NCBI GenBank assembly: GCA_007922225.1
Contig: ML679959.1
Span: 23,658,118-23,722,117, forward strand
DNA: 64,000 nucleotides
Reading direction: 5' to 3'
Origin: Emydura subglobosa
Taxonomy: Eukaryota > Chordata > Testudines > Chelidae
Below, one piece after another: positions 25,601 through 34,447 of this stretch (position 1 is the stretch's first letter; every line of letters starts with the position of its first letter). A program made the translations under genes and the position numbers. The notes below the pieces were generated by a model. That model had not been told where the DNA came from, ran no database searches, and saw only the letters and a list, made by a program, of their open reading frames with translations.

Positions 25601-26123
25601 TGTAATATTTCACCTCTGTTTCCCCCAGCTCTTGCCTTGGCACCATATAGATGAAGGACTCCATTAACTGTGCATTAGTCATTGTAGGTGCCTGGTCTAG
25701 TGTTTATCTAACTCTTAAGCTTTTCTGTGAGCTCTGTGGATTTGTTTGGAGATATCTCTTATGCAAATCACCTGCTTCTTATTAATGCATTTAACCTTTC
25801 CTACCGTAAGCTCAGGGCTACTTTCAACACAGAATGCAAGGGAAACCATCTAAGGGGAAACAGTGGCTCTACTGAAAAGTCAAGATATAGTCATATGTAT
25901 TAGCACATTTCTAAGCAATAGGAATATCTTAATTGCATCATTATTTATATGAGCAAATTTGTTCTCCACGTGTTAATCTGTTGTAAGAGTAATTTTTTTT
26001 AATGCAAAGAAGCACAAACTTGCTATGACCCGAGGTCACATCAGGTATTAGAAAGTGACTGGGAGGATAGAACTCACCACAGGCGACGTTTAGCAGTACC
26101 ACCTCCAGAGCGCGCCCGCCCAT
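4504..26123 (-). CDS. LAMP3: LAMP3 (DC-LAMP/CD208), lysosome-associated membrane glycoprotein 3; six coding exons
   Basis: Type I lysosomal membrane glycoprotein; in mammals LAMP3 is expressed in mature dendritic cells and type II pneumocytes and is induced by interferon. Coding exons on the minus strand are 26123-26078, 17410-16572, 15528-15406, 12175-12118, 10328-10164 and 4640-4504. All have AG/GT borders and their phases match in order, giving 455 residues (human is about 416, so the stalk is longer here). Visible parts: signal peptide (residues 1-22), Thr/Ser/Pro-rich mucin-like stalk (about 30-270), a single LAMP domain (about 272-416) with Cys279, Cys314, Cys377 and Cys414 (pair spacings 35 and 37, as expected for LAMP disulfides), a transmembrane helix (about 420-443) and a tail ending YQRI. 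One LAMP domain plus a mucin stalk separates it from LAMP1 and LAMP2, which have two. The neighbour MCF2L2 on the same strand agrees with human 3q27. No stop or frameshift was seen. Confidence 0.95.
4955..5045 (-). mobile_element. CR1 LINE 3' end fragment, divergent
   Basis: The plus strand reads TTCATAGACAGATTTTAAGG, then ATTGTGATCATCTAGTCTGA and CCTCCTGCATAACAGAGGCC. This matches the second common CR1 tail type of turtles and crocodilians. It lies in the last intron of LAMP3. Confidence 0.75.
5150..5266. repeat. GGGCCAGAT-type palindromic element
   Basis: Begins GGGCCAGATATTGATTTGAG, has the core GAATTTAATGGAGTTACTCC, and ends AAAATTTTGGCCC. Same family type as the copy at 3886-4046, more decayed. 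Confidence 0.5.
8711..8948 (+). mobile_element. Non-LTR retrotransposon ORF2 C-terminal remnant
   Basis: The plus strand encodes HWTGHIVRMMEDRPSECLL, then PRGQSRRRWRDNPEQGLRVF, and after one frameshift NSALDRKGWGQIVGVVKK. The pattern [WGH]-GH-V-RM ... PRG...RRRWxD ... A-x-DRxxWxxxV is the typical C-terminal end of LINE ORF2 proteins just after the reverse transcriptase (RTE/L2-like clades). I cannot assign the clade. It lies in LAMP3 intron 5, antisense to the gene. Confidence 0.65.
9033..9060 (+). repeat. (GGA)n microsatellite
   Basis: Seven GGA units followed by GAAGAAG, just downstream of the LINE ORF2 remnant. Confidence 0.9.
10164..10328 (-). CDS. LAMP3: LAMP3 coding exon 5 (LAMP domain, third cysteine)
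   Basis: A 165-base exon between a CCTCCAG acceptor and a GTATGTTAG donor. It encodes WHNVTHKQLFTTTMGNSFKC, then LSKQIVNLGEKFQLLTVNT and QLQAFTIVGNQFGK. The G-x-S-F-K-C block carries Cys377, and QLQAF...FG is the conserved C-terminal LAMP strand. One N-glycosylation sequon (NVT) is present. Phase 1 at the end fits exon 6. Confidence 0.95.
11070..11146. repeat. Short palindromic element, AAGGTATTTAGGCACCTAACTCCC type
   Basis: CAGATCCTTAAAGGTATTTA with GGCACCTAACTCCCATTTAA, closed by AATACCTTTGAGGATCTGGG. This is a near-complete inverted repeat frequently seen in turtle DNA. The target lies in LAMP3 intron 4. Confidence 0.6.
12118..12175 (-). CDS. LAMP3: LAMP3 coding exon 4 (LAMP domain)
   Basis: A short 58-base exon between TTTTGCAG and GTAAGTG. 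It encodes EDSVYYINTVEASLKIPSA and ends in phase 1. The YYI...V...L pattern corresponds to the SYYISEVGAYLTV strand of human LAMP3. It was recognised by the exact phase fit between exons 3 and 5 as well as by sequence. Confidence 0.9.
13235..13435. repeat. MIR-type SINE relic
   Basis: Core words CAGCACTGAAGATTTC, GATTAAACTGAGGCACAAGA, CTTACACAAGATCACACAGC and CTCTAACCACTGTACTCCC occur in MIR order. Confidence 0.75.
13690..13800. repeat. Palindromic element of the GTGTAAA...GGAGTGACTCC group
   Basis: GACCCTGCTCTCAGTTACAC, a central AGGAGTGACTCCGCTGAAGC and ACGGAGCTATACAAGTGTAA. It is an imperfect inverted repeat of the same type as 27735-27825. Confidence 0.45.
15180..15375. repeat. MIR-type SINE relic close to LAMP3 exon 3
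   Basis: ACAGATGGAGAAACGGAAGA, then AAATGACTTGCCCATGGTCA and CTGGGAATAGAACCAAGGAA follow the MIR core order. It ends about 30 bases downstream (gene sense) of exon 3. Confidence 0.7.
15406..15528 (-). CDS. LAMP3: LAMP3 coding exon 3 (LAMP domain)
   Basis: A 41-codon exon, phase 0 at both ends, with a CTCCACAG acceptor and a GTAATT donor. It encodes GYFNIDPNITQTSGICGN and then NITFNGGFVSFTFVK. This is the diagnostic LAMP core: the FNIDPN block, the second cysteine (Cys314), and the N-x-T/S-F...GGFV block. Two N-glycosylation sites are visible, NIT near the start and a second NIT before the GGFV block. The exon length is a multiple of three, so skipping would keep the frame but remove one cysteine. 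Confidence 0.95.
16572..17410 (-). CDS. LAMP3: LAMP3 coding exon 2 (mucin-like stalk and start of LAMP domain)
   Basis: An 839-base exon (residues 16-295). It begins after a CTTTACAG acceptor, completes the signal peptide and then encodes about 240 residues dominated by Thr, Ser, Pro, Ala and Lys, with recurring KTT, TTT and TTAA words, as expected for a densely O-glycosylated stalk. N-glycosylation sequons are visible (NMT, NSS, NET, NKT, NVT). The last 24 residues open the LAMP domain: TGAYSVSTGSVNC and IKALMGLELIVQDSKT, closely resembling LAMP3 in mammals and supplying the first conserved cysteine (Cys279). The exon ends in phase 0 at a GTGAGATG donor. The opposite strand of this exon is also open because of its low-complexity codons, which is a shadow. 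Confidence 0.95.
18040..19090 (+). mobile_element. Penelope-like retroelement 3' part with decayed GIY-YIG endonuclease
   Basis: In two frames the plus strand encodes a terminal nuclease region: LIQRTHCPSNNDVGG...SLCSQMNS in one frame, then AEHFSQSDHCMSDLLVLGHK, GNLHHTFQRRAWDLKF and LDTKNHGLNRAAGFMAYYN up to a stop at 18803-18805. The order (YVGET-like strand, R-x-x-x-H helix, H/N...E...W..K) is that of GIY-YIG nucleases of Penelope-like elements. The 3' tail around 19040-19080 reads GTTGGTCCAATAAAAGATAT, a very common sauropsid repeat end. The copy is broken by frameshifts. It lies in LAMP3 intron 1. Confidence 0.7.
20232..20510. mobile_element. Short non-autonomous DNA transposon (MITE)
   Basis: The left end reads GGCTATGACTACACTAGAG and the right end GATGTAGTGGTGCCATAACC; the inverse of the right end is GGTTATGGCACCACTACATC. 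Inner palindromic segments occur, for example CTCTAGTGTAG against CTACACTAGAG, and CACCGCT...AGCGGTG-like words. Part of the same GTCTACACTA-terminus group. No coding capacity. It lies in LAMP3 intron 1. Confidence 0.6.
21430..23210. other. Unassigned repeat-like block in LAMP3 intron 1
   Basis: GC-richer than its surroundings, with a 214-codon plus-strand frame (21937-22581) that has no recognisable domain and looks low-information (Ser, Leu, Pro). A poly-G run is at 21336-21346, and G/C-rich stretches near 23020-23110. An old LTR-type repeat is possible; no paired ends were found. Confidence 0.3.
23690..23850 (+). repeat. LINE/SINE tail, TAGACTGTAAATTCTTTGGGGCAGGG type
   Basis: Reads TTAGACTGTAAATTCTTTGG, then GGCAGGGACCATCTGCTACT and TGTACAGGGCCTAACACAAT, ending in an AATAAT/AATAC-rich tail. 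It is a common amniote L2/CR1-related 3' end. Confidence 0.6.
24369..25112. mobile_element. Non-autonomous DNA transposon with GTCTACACTA termini
   Basis: The left end reads GGTCTACACTACACAGTTAG followed by GTCGAC. The right end is the inverse: TTCTAGTGTAGACATATC preceded by ATAGGTCGAT. Internal GTCGACCTAAT words occur in both orientations near each end (24409-24422 and 25070-25090). The 0.7 kb interior is GC-rich and has no convincing gene. The termini resemble those of the Harbinger element at 45548-49060, so a Harbinger-derived or hAT-like deletion derivative is likely. Confidence 0.7.
25474..25562. repeat. GGGCCAGATCC-type palindromic element
   Basis: GGGCCAGATCCTCAATCTGG at left and TAGCTGAAGATCGAGCCC at right, with AACGTAGCTATACTGAGTTC in the middle. 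It lies in the 5' part of LAMP3 intron 1. Confidence 0.55.
26078..26123 (-). CDS. LAMP3: LAMP3 coding exon 1 (signal peptide)
   Basis: Fifteen codons plus one base, followed by a GTGAGTT donor. It encodes MGGRALEVVLLNVAC; joining to exon 2 gives AFLSCHA, a plausible hydrophobic signal peptide with cleavage after the Ala at about residue 22. The start ATG has A at -3 and G at +4, a strong Kozak context. The reading frame is open upstream to about 26252, but that stretch holds no in-frame ATG and would place the signal peptide internally, so 26123 is the chosen start. The Asn in the hydrophobic core and the short core are slightly unusual. Confidence 0.85.
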
Positions 26124-26500
26124 GGTCGAGACAGGACTGAACCTCGCTGCAGTTATGCAGTTATCCTCGCTGGAGGATAAGGTGCTGCTGCTCCTCTCTC
26201 TAGAGCTGCAAGGTAAGGCACAAATGCCTGCCCAGAGGCTGGTACATTTCAAACTGTGCAGACACCACTAAGTCACATGAACAGAGGGAGGGGGTGGAGC
26301 AGGGGGGGGAGCCAACCTTTTCTCAGTCTTAAGCCACTACCCAGGAAAAAGTCGATCATGGGTGGAAAGTGAAAACAGGAACAAAGGCCGGTGTTCTAAG
26401 CAAGGTGTTTCATTCCCTCCCTGCAGCCCATGGAGTGGGTAGCAAAAGATTATGCAGAGTGGTTTAATGTTGTCCCTGGGTTTCCAGCTTCTAGTTCTGG
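26124..26500 (-). promoter_or_regulatory. Presumed LAMP3 5' UTR and proximal promoter
   Basis: This is placed only by its position immediately upstream of exon 1. I see no clear TATA box and no CpG island. Besides the GAAANNGAAA site there is a G-rich tract (plus strand about 26285-26312, C-rich on the gene strand) that could bind Sp/KLF factors, and a TAAGTCA word at about 26270 that is one base from an AP-1 site. The transcription start is unknown. Confidence 0.35.
26364..26376 (+). promoter_or_regulatory. ISRE/IRF-like element upstream of LAMP3
   Basis: The plus strand reads GGAAAGTGAAAAC, which fits the GAAANNGAAA core bound by interferon regulatory factors. It lies about 240 bases upstream of the LAMP3 start codon, in the expected promoter zone of the minus-strand gene. 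Human LAMP3 is an interferon-stimulated gene, so the site is plausible; no functional evidence is available from the sequence. Confidence 0.45.
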
Positions 26501-27449
26501 CTGTTTGATGCTCGGCGTTGACGGCTGCAGTTTTAATGGTCGAAAATACCGAGTATTAAATGGGGAACAGAGAAAGTTGCTTTGCCCCAGTGTTTAAAAA
26601 TGGTTGTTGTTGTTTTCAGGCTAAAGTCTTTAGTTAAATGCAGTACTGGGCGAGGCAGAGGTTTGCACACTTACAGTGCACTGCATGGGATGGGTGCAAG
26701 AAGCCGGTTCCATTCACCTCCACCAGACAGAGCCCAGTTAGAATGAGTAGCGGGCGAGCAAAACCAAAGGGCGAGCTAGCAGTCCTTGAGCCCTATGGGC
26801 AATGCTGACTAGCATACCTGCTCATGCTCCAGGATCTCAGTGAGGTGTGACCACCTGGGCTGGACATGGATATACTAATACTGTATTCTGACCACTACTG
26901 GACGTTAGCCTAGTACACAAGCTGCTGGAAGGAGGAGCAGATGGCTGAAGTTCTGTAGATAAGAGCATTAACCCCGTCCCTGTGTGTGTGTCTGGATTTC
27001 TTTCTGCAGGACTCTGCACATGCCCTATACCTGGAGTGGGGCATGCTGCCCATTTCATCAGCAGGATAAGGGGTGCCATACATTGTTCTCCCCCAGCCAT
27101 CCCGGAGGCATATGCTTGCATCTGCTCCACGCAGGAAGAATGCTTTCTAGAATGCACACGTGGGCTCTCCAGCTCCACATCCACCCCCCCAGCACCCGCT
27201 GAGAAGACAGGGGGGCCCTCAGCAGCTCACCCTTTTCAAATACTCTGAACCAGAAAGAGCAGACCGGAATTTACGGCAGGCATCTCGAGTCCAAAATGGT
27301 GCCAGCCTGTCATCCAAGTCTCTGCCAGAGCTGGGGAAGGATGGGCTTAGCCCCTCTCAGAAGAGGTGCCATTGCCTAGAGCAAAACAGAAGTACTGTGA
27401 AAAATGCTGCAGAGCAGAATTTAATGCTTCCCCATATGCGCGTACACCT

Positions 27450-27625
27450 GTCACCTGAGGCTGTTTATGTCCTAATGGGCCCAAATGCTAGGAACAGATT
27501 GAAAGCAGAAGCTGCAAGAGAATTTCCAGGCACTAAGGGACTTGTTAAAGATCAAAGAGTCAATCAGTGGCTCAGCTGGGATCAGAACCCAGGCATCTTT
27601 TTGGCTTCCAGGCCTTTGCTCTAAG
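27450..27625. repeat. MIR-type SINE relic (partial)
   Basis: Contains GGGACTTGTTAAAGATCA, then GGATCAGAACCCAGGCAT and CTTTGCTCTAAGCAGTTGAC, the 3' half of a MIR-like element. Confidence 0.5.
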
Positions 27626-27734
27626 CAGTTGACAACACAACATCAGTAACGGAACAAATCTTATTAACGTAATAATTATAAATTACATTGCACTAGGAAA
27701 TGCTTCTGCCAAATTAGCCACTGCAGCATTCAGG

Positions 27735-27825
27735 GCCTGGTTCTCCTCTGAGTTACACTGTCGTAACTCCATGGTTACTCCTAATTTACACCAGTGTAAG
27801 TCAGAGGAGAATTCAGGGTCTTGGT
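27735..27825. repeat. Palindromic element, GTTCTCCTCTGAGTTACAC type
   Basis: CTGGTTCTCCTCTGAGTTAC is mirrored by GTAAGTCAGAGGAGAATTCA, around the core GTAACTCCATGGTTACTCC. A clean short inverted repeat in the LAMP3-MCF2L2 interval. Confidence 0.6.
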
Positions 27826-30429
27826 ATATAAAAGTGAGAATCATCTCATTTGCATAAGACGATATGATAATTTCACCACCAACGTACATATAAACTGCAC
27901 GCTAGCAACATGACCCCCACCCCCGCTTCTGTTCAGGGACTCTGGAATAATCTCTGCGCCTCCTACATAAACCTTTGCCAGGAAGGGCTTTAAAACTAAG
28001 CTATTGGGAGTATGTCCAACTCCTGCTCTATTGTTAACATGAGGGCTGCCATCCTCTAGTGGCCTGCGGGCTGTATTACAGAGGGCACTTTCACTGAAGG
28101 GGTTTACCAGTTCTTGGTTTCTTTGATTTTTAAACAGGCTACTTTCACTTCCCATCACTCTCGTTCCCTTTATTTTACCTATTTATTTGCATTCAGATGT
28201 AGAACAACGACCCATCATGTAGTTTGTGGGCACGCGGCCAAACGTTTTAAACCTCATAGCGTCACCTGCTGATGAACATCCACCCAGGAAAACTCACCAC
28301 AAAATACAGCTCAGTTTGTTCTTTACCGTTGGTGCCCTCTCCCCCCCACACGCAGCGCGCTCAGACAGTCCTTTGCAGAGCCAGAGGAGCTATGCCCCCA
28401 CCCTGAAGGCTCCGTGGGACCAAAATGGAGGCAACTCCTAGACCAGACGGGTCTCCACGGAAACACCGTCGCCCATACCCGCATTGTTCAGGTGTATGGT
28501 CTAATGGCAGAGGCACCTCAGCTGATCTCAAGCATCAGCTTGGAGCTCAAGGTGAAAGATAGTCTCATCGATAGACAGGCTCCCAAACCGTACAGGCTTT
28601 ATCAGTCTATTAACATTGTAAGTCACACCCATGTGTAAATATGGAGCCAGGGCAGTTTTTGGAGAAGAAGGGTAAAAATGCTCCATATACAGTGCTCACT
28701 GAACTCACCCTGCCCGCCCAGAGCAGTACAAAGACTTCTGGGAAGTGGGGAATAAGGAGGAGAAGCCACAAAACAGGCCGCAAAACCTCACACCTGCAAG
28801 GAAAAGGATCAAGAAGAAAATGGAAGAACAGAGGGAAAAAATAGCAGAAAATAGAGTGTGTGGGGGACATGGAGTTGGCTGTGATAATTTATGAGCCACA
28901 TATGTTATAGCCTGCTCAGTGTGGTGTTTTGCTGTATGTGTATTTTAAGTGCATTCAATAGTAGGGTTGTCAAGGATGCATCAGGCCGGGGGAAGTGGAT
29001 CCAGATACAGGCTGGGCAGCAAACACTTGAGGGACGATGCCAGAGCTGGTTGCTTTGCTGTGCTGGGGTGAGTCCCTGCTGGGCTTGCCAGGCAGGCTGC
29101 CTCAGGAATGAGTCCGTTCTTCTGAAGGGCGGAAAGCAAAAGGTTCAGGAAGGTTTAAAGAGACACAGTCTCCCTTAAGAACAGAGACGTAGATTTTTGA
29201 GACTAAGACCCCAGAACCTGTTGTGTGGAGATCTGGGGGAAGCTGGACCCACTGAGGTCCCCAGCAGGAGTACGGTTAGATTTGAGGTAAGACAGACATG
29301 CCTCTTGACTGCGTGTTGTTTTAAAATCCTTTTGCTCTTATGTTATACATTGTTCCTACTTCCTTGATCTGAGATGGCTGTCTGGTCACTCTATGTTCCC
29401 CTAACCACTAACTCCCAAAGGGAAGAACCATGGGTGCCTAACCCAGTAACATGGAAGATAAGCAGGGTACTGCAGCCCAGTCTAAAAAAGTGAGAGAATT
29501 GCTTGATTCCACCACGGAAGAACAAAGCCACGAGGCCTGAGAAAGTGCACTCAGACAGATCAGAGAGGGGTTGTCCTGCACAGCCTCAGGATATCCGTGG
29601 TTACAAGGCTGAGGATTACTGAAGCCCTTCCAGGCCTGGGTAAACCCCACGCAGTTGGCTCAGATCTTGCAAACACACAATTAAAGTCCAAAATATACTC
29701 TGCAAATACATTACTTGGGGCCCATTTACAATATGGGTTTGTTCCAGAGTCTGGTTACAATCTTAGCACACATGAGTCTTAACCATGTTGTTGTAAAGCC
29801 TTGGACTTCTCTAAGGGGTTAACGTGATTCAGGGACACAATTAAGGGAGATCTGTAATAGGAAAATGGTTTCATATCTCTTGTGGCCAAATATGTGATGG
29901 CCATAACTCAGGTTAAATTAAATGTAAACATGAATTTTTCAAAGCCTCTCTCATTTAAAATGAATGGAAAGCTCAATTTTCTCCTTATGTTACACAGAAA
30001 TACCAACTACACCGAATGTTTTGTACTACAGTATTTATAATTTTTTATAAAGTCCAAACAAAGTGTGGTTTTACACAGTTCAGAATGGCCTATTTACAGA
30101 AATTCCAGATTCACACACTTTGTTGTTGTTGTTATAAATTCATACATTCTGTCCTGATCAGGAGGGGGGGAGGTATGGAATGGGAGACAGGCAATTTATC
30201 AAGAGAGTTCTGTGCTTTTTCCCTGTCTGATTATCTCTCATCAATCACAATATACAAATACATCATCATCAACATGGAAAATATGTAAGAATTACAAACC
30301 GTACCAATTCTCAACTGGGCAGAAGAAATCCTAGCAGCTATTTTCAGCTCCTGCTGCTGGCAGAAATACACAATTTGGCTGTTTTAAATACTTCTGATCA
30401 TCTAACAGTAAATCAGACTTGAAGCACTT

Positions 30430-30450
30430 AAAAAAAAAAAAAAAAAAAAA
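30430..30450 (+). repeat. Poly(A) tract of 21
   Basis: An uninterrupted A run in the intergenic interval. It could be a simple repeat or a retroposed tail, but the sequence to its left was not recognised. Confidence 0.8.
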
Positions 30451-31934
30451 GGAAGCTCCTGACTTTTCTGCCACCCAAGCCTGTTCGAAATCTCTGAGCA
30501 TTTAAGAAAAGGCTGGCTATTAAAATGGCTTTTCTCACCTAAGCAATTGGAATACCAGCCACACAAATCTTGATTCACGCTGGCAAGGAAAGCCAGCATT
30601 AGAACATGATTGGGCAACAATCATTTACTACAGTGTGTAAAGACTATGGACCCCATTCTCCACTCCATAAAACTAGTTAAAACACGTGGAGGATCAGGAC
30701 CGGTTATTTTTAAAGTATAGACTGGGCCTGAGACCTTGTCTCCATTAGAGTTGACGTCTGTTAGGACCAACCATTTTTAAACCTCCTAGTGATTTAGGGC
30801 TCATCTACCCAACAAAAATGACTGTCTCAGAGGATCTCGTTACAGTACAGCTGCCCCTTAACACGTGTTAGTCTTGCTGAATCTTAACTCTGTTCCCAAA
30901 TCACGTTCCAGACCACTTGTGAAAAACAGCTAATGTTAACAACTCCTTGTTTGCCAGAAGATAACACACCAATTAAAAGATTGTCCGGGCAAGCGGAAAA
31001 ATGAAAATTCCTGTCACTGAACCCTGTTTTTGTCATGTCATCAAAGCCAAAAAGTGTCAGAATTGTCATCAGCTTGAACTTTGACGCCCCATAAAGTAAA
31101 AGCATTTGTATTTTATTATAAAAACCCAGCAATACGGAACTGAGTCTAAGGTTGACACTACAATGTAAAAATCAACCACCTCAGGGGACCCAGCTACAAC
31201 ACAGCAATAGCCAAAATGGGTAAAATATGGTCTGAGCTTGTAAGGTGGATGGTACAGGTCTATACAATAACCCTGGACTCAGCAAGGTTGGTGGACACAG
31301 CGAAAACACTATTGACAGCTTGCTACACACTGAGAGCACTAAGCATGTAAGCTGTGTCTGAAGCCAGCTGTGTTATAAACCAGTCTCCAAGCACCACTGA
31401 AACCTGAGTGCTGTATCCAGTTCACACAGCCAAATAGTAGGGAATTACTAGCCCAGTCTCACCCTCCCAAGTACATTCATGGTGTCAGCGTGACCTACAG
31501 ATCTTGGTCAAACCAGGACAAACTGAAATTTTGTTGAAACAGAAAAAAAGTGTCAGAAATTTGCAGAAACTGTTAAAACCAAAAGAGGTTGTGGCAGGGA
31601 AGCAGTTCCAATCTGAACTATAATTTTGTGGCCTTTGTTGCCTTCATGCACTGAAGGAAAGGAAAAGATGATGCAGGAACCTCTTCCTTCCCTAGCCCCA
31701 GGGCATTCAGGTAGGACCCAGAGAGGCTGTTATGCTAGCACTCCTTGAACGTCAAGGTGTGTGTGTGTATGTGGGGGGGAAGATCGCTATCAAACCTGGT
31801 GATGCTTCATTGTACAAGAGTGCACAGGTTTCCATAGTGGATGCAGGACCAGGGGTCCTTTAACTTATGTTCACCTGCTGGCACCCAGTTGCAGGTGTGA
31901 GGGGAGAGTGTAAGCTGACACCTTCTGCAAATGA

Positions 31935-32075
31935 CAAAGCGTCATTATCCCCATTTTACAGATGGGGAAACTGAGGCACTGTGGGGTTAAGTGGCTTGGC
32001 CCAAGTTAACACTGCAAGTGGCAGAGGTAGGAACAGAACCCAGGATTCCTGATCTTCCGTCCTCTAAAAGATAGA
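31935..32075. repeat. MIR-type SINE relic
   Basis: CATTATCCCCATTTTACAGA, TGGGGAAACTGAGGCACTGT, GGTTAAGTGGCTTGGCCCAA and AACAGAACCCAGGATTCCTG form a clear MIR core. Confidence 0.8.
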
Positions 32076-33052
32076 CCCCAGTGGCTCCCACTCCCGAGAG
32101 ACGGATATTTTATCAACAACGATAACGTCGATTCCTACCCTTTCATCTAGAAATATTCTAAAGTGCAATTTTTGGCCTTTCCACAAGTCAACAATAGCAG
32201 TACAAATAAATCTTAGGTTTAGCAATTTCATATAATCCCCCCTCCATATGAACATGCAATAAAAACTCTCTACCCCCACTGCTTGGGGAAGGACGGGTGC
32301 AAGAGAGAAGCACTGTTACCAGACAGTGCGTAAACTACTGACAATAACAAGGAAGTCACAGTGAAGTTATTCTATGGGGAAAAAATGACTTCACTATAAG
32401 AAGATTTCATTGTTTTGGGGACTGGAGGGAGGGACTCAACTATGCCCTTAAGTCGCTCGTACGACTCCAATGAACTTCAGCAGGAGGTGTTTGTGTGCTC
32501 CGAGGGCTATATTTGGCCTGAATGTCATTTAGTGTAAATGAGATCTATCCCCAGGGCAACATGGGCCAAATTCTTATCTCAGTGCAACAGCACCGATTTC
32601 CATAAACGAAAGAAGGCTTTAGCACATTGAATTGTGTTTCCTCTAGACATGAATCAGCAAAACAGAAAGTAGCATAAATCAAAGGAGTTAGGTATTTGAA
32701 GGTTGGATGAGTGTTCTAAGTCAGCATCCATTCTGTTTGCTACTGCAGTCAACTCATCATTAAACCAACAAGCTCTCTAAGGCTCCGATTCAGCAGGGTC
32801 TGATTAAGCACATGCTTTAATTTTGTCTTTGCTGGGACTACTCCCGTGCTTCATTTTGTTGCTGCATCATAGTTAAGGTGCTTGTGCCTCCAAAACCCCA
32901 AAAAGCTGCACAATACAAAGAAAAACACTTGTATCCCTGCAACGAAACCATAGTTAAAACATTATTAATTCATTGAATTATTTTGCCCATGGTAAAATTC
33001 ATAATGGATTTTTGGTTTGGCCTTTTCTCCCTTTTTAGTGCTATTACAGCCA

Positions 33053-34346
33053 TTTATTTACACAGAACATCACTAATCATAGTACAAAAAAGGTCTAATT
33101 TAGTCATAACCAATCACTGACTTTTTGAGCTCTCTAGTGTACTTTCTTTCAGGCCAGTCTTTTTCTGTTTGTGCAGTCCTAGGTCAATATTTATGTTTGC
33201 CAAAGTTAAGGTACAAGCGGCTTTGTGGGATCTAAAACTCCCATTTTGCATCAAAATACCTCCATGCAAATGCCATCAGACCTGCTTGGAAAGAGCTAAT
33301 GATTTGTGTAGGAAATTTAATGTGTCACAGATCTACATTCTTCTACATCAGATCCTTATGCAGCAGAGATTTGGTACAGTCCTTAATAAAATATCCTGGA
33401 AAGAAGCACTTAATGAGAACACTTTATCTATTCATCAGTGCTTCTAAAGCCCACCGCCCATTGTAAATGCCTAAGTATAGTCTGATGCTATATGGGGATG
33501 AACTGTACCTATTCCATAGTCCAACACACAATGAAAGTGTACAGCATGCAGTCTACGCAAATGTAGAACATTAAATGGCATTCAACGGAATTATCAGCAC
33601 CAAATGTGGGAGGGTTGTGATCCAAAAAACACAAGACTGGAGGAAAGAATCTGTTTATACTGCAAAAAGACCTCGAAATGTCACAGTAGTTGCCACATCT
33701 CAGTTCCTGCCCAATGCCGAATCTCCATCTCTTAGTCAGAAGTTGCCAATCTGTATCCTGGAGGTCATTCGCTGAGCTGTTGAGAAGCAATCACGCCATC
33801 GCTATGCCAAGTTTCACTGCTGATTGTGATTCAGGACTTGTATTTCCCCCACCACAACCCTGCAGTTTTCTGTTCTTATTAATGGTCCGTTAGAAATGAC
33901 TGAATACATCACGTTCAATCCAGTGGAATTAAGGGAGGCAGCAGAAGGCACAGCAGCAGAGCCAAAGGAAAGGAAAAGTCCCAGGACATTCCCATGGCGG
34001 AGCAGTAACTGGTAACCATGACAACATCTAAGTGATGTCACGACAAGATAAGTGCATAGTAACTTTTCACTCTGCTGTCGACCTAATTTAGGCCACATCC
34101 TCTCGAACGGTTCAATAAGCAATGCGAGGATCTTTTTTTTTTCTGTTCAATACCGAAGAGGATTTTGACACTGCTTCAATTTTTAAAGCTCCTTCCGTTT
34201 TTCAGCTCATGCAGTGGACCCAGCAGCTTTCATGTCAATGGGATGAATTCTGAAGCTCAGAACTTATGGGAAAGGCGACTTAATCCAGCATCCACCAAAA
34301 CAAATAAAGAAGAGGAAGGAGTCCTGAGGAAAACCTGTCCTGCAGT
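33053..34346 (-). other. MCF2L2: Probable MCF2L2 3' untranslated region
   Basis: 1.3 kb without another gene follows the MCF2L2 stop. The first minus-strand AATAAA downstream of the stop is at 33058-33053. Cleavage would be expected some 15-25 bases beyond it. This is positional inference only. Confidence 0.45.
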
Positions 34347-34447
34347 TCAACTGCCAGCCCTCTGTTCTGCTGTTCTGCTTCTGGCCAGCTCACTTTCCTT
34401 CATTTCAGTCTCTGCCAGTGCCGGGCTACATGTATCACTGTATATTT
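34347..34447 (-). CDS. MCF2L2: MCF2L2 last coding exon
   Basis: 101 coding bases after a TTTTTCAG acceptor. It encodes IYSDTCSPALAETEMKES and then ELARSRTAEQRAGS, followed by TGA at 34349-34347. It is polar with no known domain. The phase matches the SH3 exon. Human MCF2L2 splice variants differ at the C-terminus, so an alternative last exon elsewhere cannot be excluded. Confidence 0.78.

Larger units (their letters stand above)
26500..33050. other. LAMP3-MCF2L2 intergenic interval
   Basis: About 6.5 kb with no coding exon recognised on either strand. It holds two MIR-like relics, one palindromic element and a poly(A) tract. Several frames of 70-150 codons exist (for example 27160-27624) but show no domain, no splice-consistent neighbours and biased low-complexity composition. 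Confidence 0.5.

Noticed and set aside
26124..26252. N-terminal extension of LAMP3 upstream of the chosen start
   Set aside because: The open frame has no ATG before 26123, only a TTG at 26252, and an extension would bury the signal peptide.
27160..27624. Plus-strand 154-codon frame in the intergenic interval
   Set aside because: No domain; the 3' part runs into a MIR-like relic.
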